NCBI GenBank assembly: GCA_017539385.1
Contig: JAFYHC010000003.1
Location: forward strand, 1 to 51,144
DNA length: 51,144 nucleotides
Direction of reading: 5' to 3'
Source: Solobacterium sp.
GTDB taxonomy: Bacteria > Bacillota_I > Bacilli_A > Erysipelotrichales > Erysipelotrichaceae
Shown: positions 43,021-51,009 of the stretch, piece by piece
Numbering within the stretch: the first letter of the stretch is position 1
How the letters are laid out: each line of letters opens with the position of its first letter
Translations under genes and position numbers: made by a program
The notes under the pieces: model-generated
The model's input: only the letters and a program-made list of their open reading frames with translations
Told to the model about the DNA's origin: nothing
Database searches by the model: none

Positions 43021-44160
43021 ATGGCTGTACATGATAACTTTCTGATCAATCTGTCGGTGCTGTACCGCAATACCCAGAAGTATTTTGACCGGGTGCTGGC
43101 AAAGTATGATATTGGGTCGGGACAATTGCTGTTTCTGTTATTGATCTATGAGAATGACGGCATCACGATGCAGGAAATCACCCGGCGCAGTGAAGTGGAT
43201 AAAGGCACTACGACCAAAAGCATCAGCCGTCTGATCGAACAGGGCTATGTAGAAGCACGCGTGGATGAAAAAGACCGCCGTGTCCGTCATCTGCATACCG
43301 CCGGACCGGCTTCCCGCATCATGGCGGATATCTACGATTACCGGGCAAGATGCCGCGGTATTCTGGGAGATGGCTGTGATTTTGCGGCATTTGAAGCGAT
43401 GCTGGCACAGGTCACTGACAATTCCCGCAAAGGTCTTTCCGAGCGCAGCCCGCTGGAAGAAGTGCGCATCGGTGCATTTACAAAGCTGACCATGCGCGAT
43501 GTGCCGGGGAAGACGGCATGCCGGATCGATCTGGCAGGATGCTGTTTCCGCTGTCCCTGGTGCAATAAGAAGGATCTGGTGTTCCTGCCGGAAAAGAAGG
43601 AATATATTTCCCCGGAAACGGTCATGGAGTTCCTGAAAAAACGCATGGGCATCCTGGATGCGGTGGTGGTGAGCGGTGGCGAACCATTGGTGCAGGATGG
43701 CCTGCTGCCTTTGCTGGAAATGATCAAAGAGATGGGCTATCCCGTTTATCTGGAGACATGCGGCTATGAGCCGCAAAGGCTGAAAGAAGCGATCGATCGG
43801 GGCTTGGTGGATCATGTCGCAATGGATGTGAAAAACAGCAGAGAGCTGTATGCACGCACCGTCGGCGTCAATGAAAGCAGTCTTGATCATGCACGCATCG
43901 AAGAAGCAGTAAACATCCTGCGGGATGGAGATGTCCCGTATGAATTCCGCACCACGCTGATTCATGAATTCCATGATGAAGACAGTCTTATGGCATTGGC
44001 GCAAAGCCTGCATGGTGCAAAGAAGTGGGTATTGCGCAATTATATGGAAACAGATGGTGTCATTCAGCCGGGATTCACCCCGTTTGAAACGGACGAAGCC
44101 GAAAACCTGTGCAGGAAGCTGCAGAAGACCGTACCAAACTGTATCCTGCAGAAGGAATGA
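43021..44160 (+). CDS. MarR-type regulator fused to a radical SAM activating enzyme (NrdG2-like)
   Basis: 379 residues in one uninterrupted frame, one base after the GDPD stop. Residues 1-140 are a complete MarR winged helix: ITMQEITRRSEVDKGTTTKSISRLIEQGYVEARVDEKDRRVRHLHTA. After a short linker, residues about 150-375 form a radical SAM domain. It has TMRDVPGKTACRIDLAGCCFRCPWC, giving a CX3CX2C cluster at Cys174, Cys178 and Cys181, then VVVSGGEPLVQDG (about 217-227), a TNG-like TCG, and DHVAMDVKNS. This second part matches the NrdG2 type of anaerobic ribonucleotide reductase activase. A DNA-binding domain joined to a glycyl-radical activase is unusual. No glycyl radical enzyme is encoded nearby. 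Confidence 0.9.
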   Translation: MAVHDNFLINLSVLYRNTQKYFDRVLAKYDIGSGQLLFLLLIYENDGITMQEITRRSEVDKGTTTKSISRLIEQGYVEARVDEKDRRVRHLHTAGPASRIMADIYDYRARCRGILGDGCDFAAFEAMLAQVTDNSRKGLSERSPLEEVRIGAFTKLTMRDVPGKTACRIDLAGCCFRCPWCNKKDLVFLPEKKEYISPETVMEFLKKRMGILDAVVVSGGEPLVQDGLLPLLEMIKEMGYPVYLETCGYEPQRLKEAIDRGLVDHVAMDVKNSRELYARTVGVNESSLDHARIEEAVNILRDGDVPYEFRTTLIHEFHDEDSLMALAQSLHGAKKWVLRNYMETDGVIQPGFTPFETDEAENLCRKLQKTVPNCILQKE

Positions 44161-44161
44161 G

Positions 44162-44186
44162 AACGCATCCGGATGGATGCGTTTTT
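44162..44186 (+). terminator. Terminator of the peroxiredoxin operon
   Basis: AACGCATCC/GGATGCGTT stem with GGAT loop and five T residues, directly after the fusion gene. Confidence 0.85.
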
Positions 44187-44225
44187 ACGTGAATCTTACA
44201 TAAATAGAAGAAATATCAAATTCCT

Positions 44226-44238
44226 GTAAAGTCTTTAC
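44226..44238. promoter_or_regulatory. 13-bp palindrome upstream of the MgtC genes
   Basis: GTAAAGTCTTTAC is perfectly symmetric around a central T, about 35 bases before the first MgtC start. It may be an operator. Confidence 0.35.
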
Positions 44239-44271
44239 CGTGCTAAGATAAATTCAGGAGTGATAAGAACA

Positions 44272-44994
44272 ATGGGAAATCTGCATGAATTTACATTTCT
44301 CAGTGTTCTTCTGCGCATGGTGCTGGCCATGGCGTGCGGTGCAGTGATCGGCTATGGGCGTACGAAGAAAAATCGTACCGCCGGCTTCCGTACGTTTATG
44401 ATCACATCGATCGGTGCGTGTCTGACCATGTTATTGTCGCTGTATGAGTACGAGATGCTCAAAGGTGCGTGGGCACCGGCAGTGGAAGCGTCCGGCATGA
44501 AATTTGACGGCTCGCGTTTTTCTGCACAGGTGATCAGCGGCGTGGGCTTCCTGGCCGCCGGCAGTATCATTGCCGTGGAACATAAACAGGTGGAAGGACT
44601 GACCACAGCGACCGGACTGTTTGCCTCGGTATGCATGGGCATTGCCTGCGGAGCAGGATTCTATGCCTGTGTGTTTGCGGCACTGATCATGATCTTTGTG
44701 ACACTGGAAGCACTGGAGCCGCTGGAAGTGCTGTATAAGCGCAGACGGCGCAATATTACCTTCTATGTGGAATTCGATCACATGGAAAGCCTGCAGAAGA
44801 TCATTGAGGTCCTGAAGAATCGGGAATCATCCATATACAGCATTGATGTGGAGCGGATGCACAAAGAGGGGGATGACTACCCCGCTGCTGTCTTCTCCGT
44901 ACGTCTGGGCAAAGGCTATGCGTCACATTCGGAGACGCTGTCTCTGATCGCACAGATGCCGTTTGTCTACCGCATAGAAGAGCTGATCGCATAG
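44272..44994 (+). CDS. MgtC/SapB family membrane protein, first copy
   Basis: 240 residues from the ATG at 44272. CAGGAG lies upstream; the GTG at 44260 overlaps that site and is not used. Four to five hydrophobic segments fill residues 1-150, and a cytosolic ACT-like domain follows. The family loop reads AVIGYGRTKKNRTAGFRTF, lacking the Glu of the usual GLER motif. The second motif is SAQVISGVGFLAAGSI, with Ala in place of the usual Gly. MgtC proteins are linked to low-magnesium growth and to ATP synthase or phosphate control. The changes suggest a diverged role. Confidence 0.9.
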   Translation: MGNLHEFTFLSVLLRMVLAMACGAVIGYGRTKKNRTAGFRTFMITSIGACLTMLLSLYEYEMLKGAWAPAVEASGMKFDGSRFSAQVISGVGFLAAGSIIAVEHKQVEGLTTATGLFASVCMGIACGAGFYACVFAALIMIFVTLEALEPLEVLYKRRRRNITFYVEFDHMESLQKIIEVLKNRESSIYSIDVERMHKEGDDYPAAVFSVRLGKGYASHSETLSLIAQMPFVYRIEELIA

Positions 44995-45006
44995 GAGGAC
45001 TGCAAG

Positions 45007-45696
45007 ATGCTTACGATATTTGACCCTTTAAGGGGAATGGAATTTGGGGCAGTCCTGCTGCGGATGGTCTGTGCGTTTCTGTGCGGGCTGGCCATCGGAC
45101 TGGAGCGTTCCTATCATAATAAGCCGGCCGGGTTCCGCACGCATATCCTGGTATGCCTGGGTGCGTGCATCGCATCCATGACCGGTATCTACCTGTATAC
45201 CGTCATGCATATACCGGCAGACCCGTCCCGCATCGGTACACAGGTCATTGCCGGACTTGGCTTCATCGGTGCCGGTACGATCGTTGTCACGCATAAGAAA
45301 CAGGTGAGCGGTCTGACCACGGCAGCGGGCATGTGGACATGCGGCATCATCGGCCTGGCCATTGGCGCAGGCTTCTATGAAGGTGCTTTGATTGCCCTGA
45401 TACTGGTGTTGTTGACGGAAACGGTCATGAACACACTTCGCAGCAAGATCTCCGTCATACCTGCATTTGAACTGGCTGTCAGCTATTATGAACGCACCGA
45501 TCTCGATCAGGTGCTGCGTTTCTGCAAGGACCGCAAGCTGCGCATTACCAACCTGCAGATCTTCAATACGGCAAGTGAAACCGGCAGTACATATTCCGCT
45601 TTGATCCGGCTGCGTCCCGGTACAGAGTGCGATGTGCCCTCCCTGGTCCAGGCAATCGAATCCATGGCCGGAATCATTTCGTGCCAGCGTACCTGA
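45007..45696 (+). CDS. MgtC/SapB family membrane protein, second copy
   Basis: 229 residues, 12 bases after the first copy with TAGGAGG upstream. This copy keeps the canonical motifs: AIGLERSYHNKPAGFRTHILVCLGA and RIGTQVIAGLGFIGAGTIV. Four to five membrane segments are followed by an ACT-like C-terminal domain. The two adjacent paralogs differ clearly in sequence, so the duplication is old. They may form a hetero-oligomer. Confidence 0.93.
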   Translation: MLTIFDPLRGMEFGAVLLRMVCAFLCGLAIGLERSYHNKPAGFRTHILVCLGACIASMTGIYLYTVMHIPADPSRIGTQVIAGLGFIGAGTIVVTHKKQVSGLTTAAGMWTCGIIGLAIGAGFYEGALIALILVLLTETVMNTLRSKISVIPAFELAVSYYERTDLDQVLRFCKDRKLRITNLQIFNTASETGSTYSALIRLRPGTECDVPSLVQAIESMAGIISCQRT

Positions 45697-45722
45697 AAGC
45701 CATCCATTACGATGGCTTTTTT
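45696..45722 (+). terminator. Terminator of the MgtC pair
   Basis: AAAGCCATC/GATGGCTTT stem around CATTAC, followed by more T residues. Confidence 0.85.
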
Positions 45723-45799
45723 ATGCATGCAGGGGTGTAAATCTATTGAAAAACAGATAGAAAAAGAGGATGATAGATACTGCACGCACGGAGTGACAT

Positions 45800-47635
45800 A
45801 TGACAGAAGAAAAGAAGACAAACGATCGCTTTGCGACAAAAAGACAGCTTGTATGGTTCTTTCTCGACGGATGCAAGAAGTATTTCCTTGCATCGGTCTT
45901 TTTTGCCGGGTGTGTATCGCTTCTTGATCTGATCAATCCGCGCATCATCGGGTATACCGTAGATGCTGTTCTGAACGATGGCACCTATGAGCTGCCGGCA
46001 GTGTTGGAACGCTGGATCGCATCGATTGGCGGACCGGCAGTGATACGCGAAAACCTGTGGTGGATCGCCCTGATCGTGATCAGCGTCGGTATTGCCGGTG
46101 CACTTTGCCGCTTTATGTGGCGCTTCTGCAACACAAAAGCAGCGGAGAGCCTGGTGCAGCGCATGCGCAATACATTGTTTGAGCATATCCTGCATCTGCC
46201 CTATGCATGGCACAGTGAGAATCATACCGGTGATATCATCCAGCGATGCACCAGTGATGTGGATACGGTAAAGATGTTCTTATCGGAACAATTGACATCG
46301 CTTGTGCGCATCAGTGTATTGATCGTACTGGCACTGTATTTCATGTTTCAGATCCATGTCCGGCTGGCATTTTTGTCGCTGGCATTTATCCCGATCATCA
46401 TCAGCTACAGTTATATCTTCCACCGCAAGATATCCGGTGCATTCCGGCATGCGGATGAAGAAGAAGGCAGACTGTCTGCCATTGCCCAGGAAAACCTGAC
46501 CGGTGTACGTGTCGTACGTGCCTTCGGCCGTGAAAGCTATGAACGGGAACGGTTTGAAAAGAAAAATACAGAATATACGAATATGTGGGTGCGGCTGATG
46601 CGGATCCTTTCGACCTTCTGGGCGACAAGTGATATCTTCTCCGGCCTGCAGATAATGACGGTGACCGCTGTTGGTGCGGTATTCACCGTGCATGGGGAAA
46701 TGTCAGCCGGTGACTACATTGCCTTTATTTCCTACAATGCGATGCTGACGTGGCCGGTGCGCATGCTGGGACGTGTGATCTCGAACCTGTCCCGTGCGGG
46801 CATCTCGATCGAACGTATCCGCTACATTATGAATTCACCGGCGGAAAGCGATCGTCCGGGTGCCGTGGAAGCACCGATGGACAAAGATATCGTCTTCGAC
46901 CATGTGACATACCAGTACGATAACGGCAGCGGGGATATCCTCAAGGATGTCAGCTTTACGGTACCGGCGGGAACGACATTCGGCATTCTCGGCGGAACGG
47001 GATCGGGCAAGAGCACGCTCATGTATCTGATGGACCGCCTGTATGATCTGCCGGAAGAAAACGGCACGATCACCATCGGCGGCGTGGATATCCGCAATAT
47101 GAAAGCAGACTGGGTGCGCAGCCAGATCGGCATGGTCCTGCAGGAACCCTATCTGTTCTCCCGCACACTGTCGGAAAATATCCGCATTGCGGCACAGGAT
47201 GCCGGTATGCCAGAGATCCGTAATGCAGCCCGCATCGCCAGCCTGGATGAATCGATCGAACGCTTCCAGGACGGCTATGAGACATATGTCGGTGAACGCG
47301 GCGTAACGCTGTCCGGCGGACAGAAGCAGCGTACTGCCATTGCGCAGATGCTCATCCGCAAGCCACCGATCATGGTCTTCGATGATTCACTGTCGGCAGT
47401 CGATGCCGAAACGGATGCGAAGATCCGTGCCGCCATCCATGAGAATTCCGGTGAATCCACGGTCATCCTGATCGCACACCGCCTGACAACTCTGATGCAT
47501 GCGGATCATATCATCGTGCTTGACCGCGGCAAGATCGCCGAAGAAGGCACGCATGAAGAACTGTTAAAAGGAAACGGCATCTACCGCAGGATCTACGATC
47601 TGCAGACGATGCAGGAAAACAGGGAGGAGGAATGA
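45800..47635 (+). CDS. ABC exporter half-transporter with degenerate Walker B (heterodimer subunit A)
   Basis: 611 residues: six membrane helices (to about 330) and an ATPase domain. Walker A is GGTGSGKST, Q-loop VLQEPYLF and the signature TLSGGQKQRTAIA is canonical. Walker B reads IMVFDDSLSAVD, with Asp where the catalytic Glu should be. This is the pattern of the non-consensus subunit in heterodimeric multidrug exporters such as BmrCD or TM287/288. The next gene gives the complementary half. Substrates are typically drugs, lipids or peptides; none can be assigned here. Confidence 0.92.
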   Translation: MTEEKKTNDRFATKRQLVWFFLDGCKKYFLASVFFAGCVSLLDLINPRIIGYTVDAVLNDGTYELPAVLERWIASIGGPAVIRENLWWIALIVISVGIAGALCRFMWRFCNTKAAESLVQRMRNTLFEHILHLPYAWHSENHTGDIIQRCTSDVDTVKMFLSEQLTSLVRISVLIVLALYFMFQIHVRLAFLSLAFIPIIISYSYIFHRKISGAFRHADEEEGRLSAIAQENLTGVRVVRAFGRESYERERFEKKNTEYTNMWVRLMRILSTFWATSDIFSGLQIMTVTAVGAVFTVHGEMSAGDYIAFISYNAMLTWPVRMLGRVISNLSRAGISIERIRYIMNSPAESDRPGAVEAPMDKDIVFDHVTYQYDNGSGDILKDVSFTVPAGTTFGILGGTGSGKSTLMYLMDRLYDLPEENGTITIGGVDIRNMKADWVRSQIGMVLQEPYLFSRTLSENIRIAAQDAGMPEIRNAARIASLDESIERFQDGYETYVGERGVTLSGGQKQRTAIAQMLIRKPPIMVFDDSLSAVDAETDAKIRAAIHENSGESTVILIAHRLTTLMHADHIIVLDRGKIAEEGTHEELLKGNGIYRRIYDLQTMQENREEE

Positions 47636-49446
47636 TGGATAAGAAAGAAAAAACAGTATCTCTGCCATGGTTCGGTATTCCCCGTCTGTTTCCCTATATT
47701 AAGAAGTACCGCAAGAAGCTGATCCTGATGGCAGTGCTTGGCATCGGCGCCAGTCTGCTGGATTCCATCATGCCGTTATTCAATCGCTATGTCCTGGATC
47801 ACTTCGTGGCAGAAAACACGCTGGATACACTGGGTGTGTTCATTAGCCTGTATATTGCGGCAATTCTGATCAAGGTAGCGTGTGACTTTACAAGTACCTA
47901 TACCGGAGGAAAGGTGGAGATGAGCGTGAACCGGGATCTGCGCAATGCGTCCTTCCGCCATCTGCAGACACTGTCCTTCTCGTATTTCAACCAGAACAAT
48001 GTCGGTTATATCCATGCCCGTGTCATGTCCGATACAGGACGTATCGGCGAGATGGTTTCCTGGGGCATGATGGATATCATCTGGAACGGTGCGTATCTGT
48101 TATGCGTCATCCTGGTCATGATCAGCGTCAATGCGCGTCTTGCCATGTATGTGCTGGTGCTTCTGCCGGCTGCGGTCGCTCTGATCAGCTTCTTCCAGAA
48201 GAAACTGATCCGCTACAACCGCCGCATCCGTGAGATCAACTCCACCATCACCAGTGACTTCAACGAAGGCATCACCGGTGCCCGCTCGATCAAGACCATG
48301 GTCATTGAGGATACTATCCGCAATGACTTCGAGAAAGATACCGGTGAGATGTTTGCAACATCGGTGAAGACCGGCCGTGTGAGTGCATTGTTCTCGTCTT
48401 CGATCACCCTGATGAGTGCGCTGGTATTGGCGGTCGTCATGTGGCGGGGCGGCAATCTGACCATGGAGAATGTCATGCGCATCGGTACATTGTCCGTCTT
48501 CATGAGCTATGCACTGGGCATGATCGAACCGATCCAGGGACTGATCCAGACCATGTCCAACCTGATTGCAATACAGGTCAATATTGAACGTTTCACCAAT
48601 CTGATGAATACGGTATCCGATGTGGCAGACCGTCCCGATGTCATTGAAAAATACGGCGATACCTTCCATCCGAAGAAGGAAAACTGGGAACCGTTAATCG
48701 GTGATGTGGAATTCAAAGACGTATCGTTCATGTATCCGGATGGAAATGAAATGGTGCTGGAACACTTTGATCTCAAAGTACCGCACGGCACCAACGCTGC
48801 CATCGTCGGCGAGACCGGCGCAGGCAAATCCACTCTGGTCAATCTGGTATGCCGCTTCTTTGAACCGACCGATGGCCAGGTATTGATCGACGGCATCGAT
48901 GCAAGAGAGCGCTCACAGCTCTGGCTGCACTCCAATATCGGCTATGTCCTGCAGACACCGCATCTGTTCTCCGGAACGGTGCGTGACAATCTGCGCTATG
49001 GCAAGCCGGATGCGACCGATGAAGAAATCATGGAAGCACTGAAACTGGTATCGGCAGACTTCGTTCTCGATAAGATGGACAAGGGACTGGACAGTGAAGT
49101 CGGAGAAGGCGGAGATATGCTTTCGACCGGTGAAAAGCAATTGCTTTCCTTCGCCCGTGCCATCCTTGCCGATCCGCGCATTCTGGTGCTGGACGAAGCG
49201 ACATCTTCCATCGACACCGTTACGGAAAAAGCCATCCAGGACGCCATCAAGAAGGTCATCAAGGGACGTACATCGTTCATGATCGCACATCGTCTTTCCA
49301 CCGTCGTGGATGCGGACATTATCCTGGTCGTGCGTGATGGAAAAATCATTGAGCGCGGAAAACACAATGAACTGATGAAAAAACATGGCTATTACTACAG
49401 TCTGTATACCCGTCAGTTCGAGAATATGGCCGCAGATCTTGTATAA
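47632..49446 (+). CDS. ABC exporter half-transporter with degenerate signature (heterodimer subunit B)
   Basis: 604 residues, overlapping the previous stop by ATGA (a second ATG at 47635 is an alternative start). Six membrane helices precede an ATPase domain. Walker A is GETGAGKST and Walker B ILVLDEATSSID with the catalytic Glu present. The signature is MLSTGEKQLLSFA instead of LSGGQ. With its partner this gives one intact and one degenerate ATP site, as known for heterodimeric exporters. No terminator is obvious after it; an AT-rich stretch leads to the DUF349 gene. Confidence 0.92.
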   Translation: MMDKKEKTVSLPWFGIPRLFPYIKKYRKKLILMAVLGIGASLLDSIMPLFNRYVLDHFVAENTLDTLGVFISLYIAAILIKVACDFTSTYTGGKVEMSVNRDLRNASFRHLQTLSFSYFNQNNVGYIHARVMSDTGRIGEMVSWGMMDIIWNGAYLLCVILVMISVNARLAMYVLVLLPAAVALISFFQKKLIRYNRRIREINSTITSDFNEGITGARSIKTMVIEDTIRNDFEKDTGEMFATSVKTGRVSALFSSSITLMSALVLAVVMWRGGNLTMENVMRIGTLSVFMSYALGMIEPIQGLIQTMSNLIAIQVNIERFTNLMNTVSDVADRPDVIEKYGDTFHPKKENWEPLIGDVEFKDVSFMYPDGNEMVLEHFDLKVPHGTNAAIVGETGAGKSTLVNLVCRFFEPTDGQVLIDGIDARERSQLWLHSNIGYVLQTPHLFSGTVRDNLRYGKPDATDEEIMEALKLVSADFVLDKMDKGLDSEVGEGGDMLSTGEKQLLSFARAILADPRILVLDEATSSIDTVTEKAIQDAIKKVIKGRTSFMIAHRLSTVVDADIILVVRDGKIIERGKHNELMKKHGYYYSLYTRQFENMAADLV

Positions 49447-49561
49447 AATTCACTTTTTGTCGAAAATTTGAGAAAAAAAACTGCGGATTTGACAAAAAAC
49501 AATTAGGCATTTTGTGACAGTTGTGAAATAATATAGAAAGTATTATCAAAGGGGAGAAGTT

Positions 49562-50938
49562 ATGAATTGGGAGAACAGACCGGAATTTGAAGACAGCCTT
49601 GAAAAGCGCAAGGTAAAAGTGCACAACACATTTGGAGGAAAAGTAGTCGAGATCCTCTATGGCGCAAAGGACGCCGAAGGCAATCCGACCGAACCGAAGG
49701 ATGTTGCAGTGGACGGTCACGGTCGCTGGTATGGTATTGAAGTAGACGGCAAGTACTGCATGTTTGCATGGCGCAAGCCGGCATCCGAAGGCGGCGAGAC
49801 AGTCTACGGTACCGAATATAAAGAAGACGGACTGGACATCATGGAGACAGAAGTACGCAAGAAGCTCGACCTGTGCCGTGATGCAGAGAATGCCGCAAGA
49901 ACACTGGATGGCGACGAAGCAAAAGAAAAGCTGGCTGCCATCAAGGCTGAATGGGATGCCATGACAGACTGGCAGACACCGAAAGAAGCAGAATACGCTG
50001 AGCGTCTGAGCCGTACGATGGAACGCTATGATGAAATCGAAAAGGCACGTGCAGAAGCTTCCGAAGCAAAACAGGCTATCATCAACCAGGCAGAAGAACT
50101 GAAAGATTCCACAAACTGGAGAGAGACAGGCAATAAGCTGAGAGATCTGCGCAAGGCACTGAGCGATATCGAAGGTGCTGGCAATGCGGCAGACCGTGCA
50201 TTCCGCAAGAAGTTCAGAGAGATCGAAGATGAGTTCCACGCAAGAAGAACAGAATACTTCGCAACGATCGATGAACGCCGTGCAGAAAGCAAGAAGAAGA
50301 AGGAAGAACTGATCGAAGAAGCAAAGGGACTGCTCACAAAGGTCACCAACTGGAAAGCAGTCGGCGACAAGATGGACGACCTGTTCACACAGTGGCGTGC
50401 AGCTGGCAGCTCCGGCCGTGAATATGACGATGCACTGTGGGAAGAATTCAAGCAGCTGCGTACACAGTTCTTCGATGGAAGACGCAATTTCTTCGAAGAG
50501 CGCAATGCACAGTGGAACGCTTCCAAGGAAAAGAAGAGAGCTCTGATCGAAGAAGCAAAGCAGATCACTGCTACAGAAGACTACGGCCGTGACAACACAG
50601 ACCGTATGAAAGAACTGGATAAGGAATGGAAGACAGCCGGCTTCTCTGGCAAAGCTGACAACGATCGTCTGTGGGATGAATTCACAGAGGCAAAGGAAGC
50701 ATTCTGGGATGCAAAGCGCGGTGAGATCAACAAGCGTTCCGAAGCAGCTCTTGAGCGCAAGGAAGCAGAAGCTGCACAGCTGAAGAAAGAGATCGAAGAT
50801 CTGGAATTCAAGATCACGATCACAACAAAGGTCGATGCCAAGTATGAACTGGAAAACAGTGTGGACCGCAAGAAGGACAGACTGGATGCAGTTGAAGCAG
50901 ACATCGCCAACATCAAAGAACGTCTGAGCAAGCAGTAA
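49562..50938 (+). CDS. DUF349 repeat protein
   Basis: 458 residues with GGGGAGAAG before the ATG. The N-terminal 85 residues are a beta-rich domain of unknown type (KVKVHNTFGGKVVEILYGA and HGRWYGIEVDGKYCMFAW). Then about three DUF349 repeats of 70-80 residues follow (about 165-235, 245-315 and 325-395). Each has a helix pair with pattern NW..G.K...L...W and LW..F...R..FFD.RR. A C-terminal coiled coil ends the protein. DUF349 is helical and of unknown function. The protein lacks signal and membrane segments and uses codons typical of well-expressed genes. Confidence 0.9.
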   Translation: MNWENRPEFEDSLEKRKVKVHNTFGGKVVEILYGAKDAEGNPTEPKDVAVDGHGRWYGIEVDGKYCMFAWRKPASEGGETVYGTEYKEDGLDIMETEVRKKLDLCRDAENAARTLDGDEAKEKLAAIKAEWDAMTDWQTPKEAEYAERLSRTMERYDEIEKARAEASEAKQAIINQAEELKDSTNWRETGNKLRDLRKALSDIEGAGNAADRAFRKKFREIEDEFHARRTEYFATIDERRAESKKKKEELIEEAKGLLTKVTNWKAVGDKMDDLFTQWRAAGSSGREYDDALWEEFKQLRTQFFDGRRNFFEERNAQWNASKEKKRALIEEAKQITATEDYGRDNTDRMKELDKEWKTAGFSGKADNDRLWDEFTEAKEAFWDAKRGEINKRSEAALERKEAEAAQLKKEIEDLEFKITITTKVDAKYELENSVDRKKDRLDAVEADIANIKERLSKQ

Positions 50939-50946
50939 GCAAACCA

Positions 50947-50974
50947 AAAGGATACCGGCCGGTATCCTTTTTTT
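50947..50974 (+). terminator. Terminator of the DUF349 gene
   Basis: AAAGGATACC/GGTATCCTTT, a perfect 10-bp stem with GGCC loop, followed by four more T residues. Confidence 0.88.
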
Positions 50975-50985
50975 GCGCCTGCATA

Positions 50986-51009
50986 AGAAAAGCCGGCTCA
51001 TGGCCGGCT
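50986..51009 (-). terminator. Minus-strand terminator near the right edge
   Basis: On the minus strand, AGCCGGC/GCCGGCT around CATGA, followed by TTTTCTT. It would end a minus-strand gene lying to the right, but no such gene end is visible next to it. Confidence 0.55.

Noticed and set aside
44187..44271. Magnesium riboswitch before the MgtC genes
   Set aside because: The gap is under 90 bases and lacks the M-box architecture; only a 13-bp palindrome is visible.
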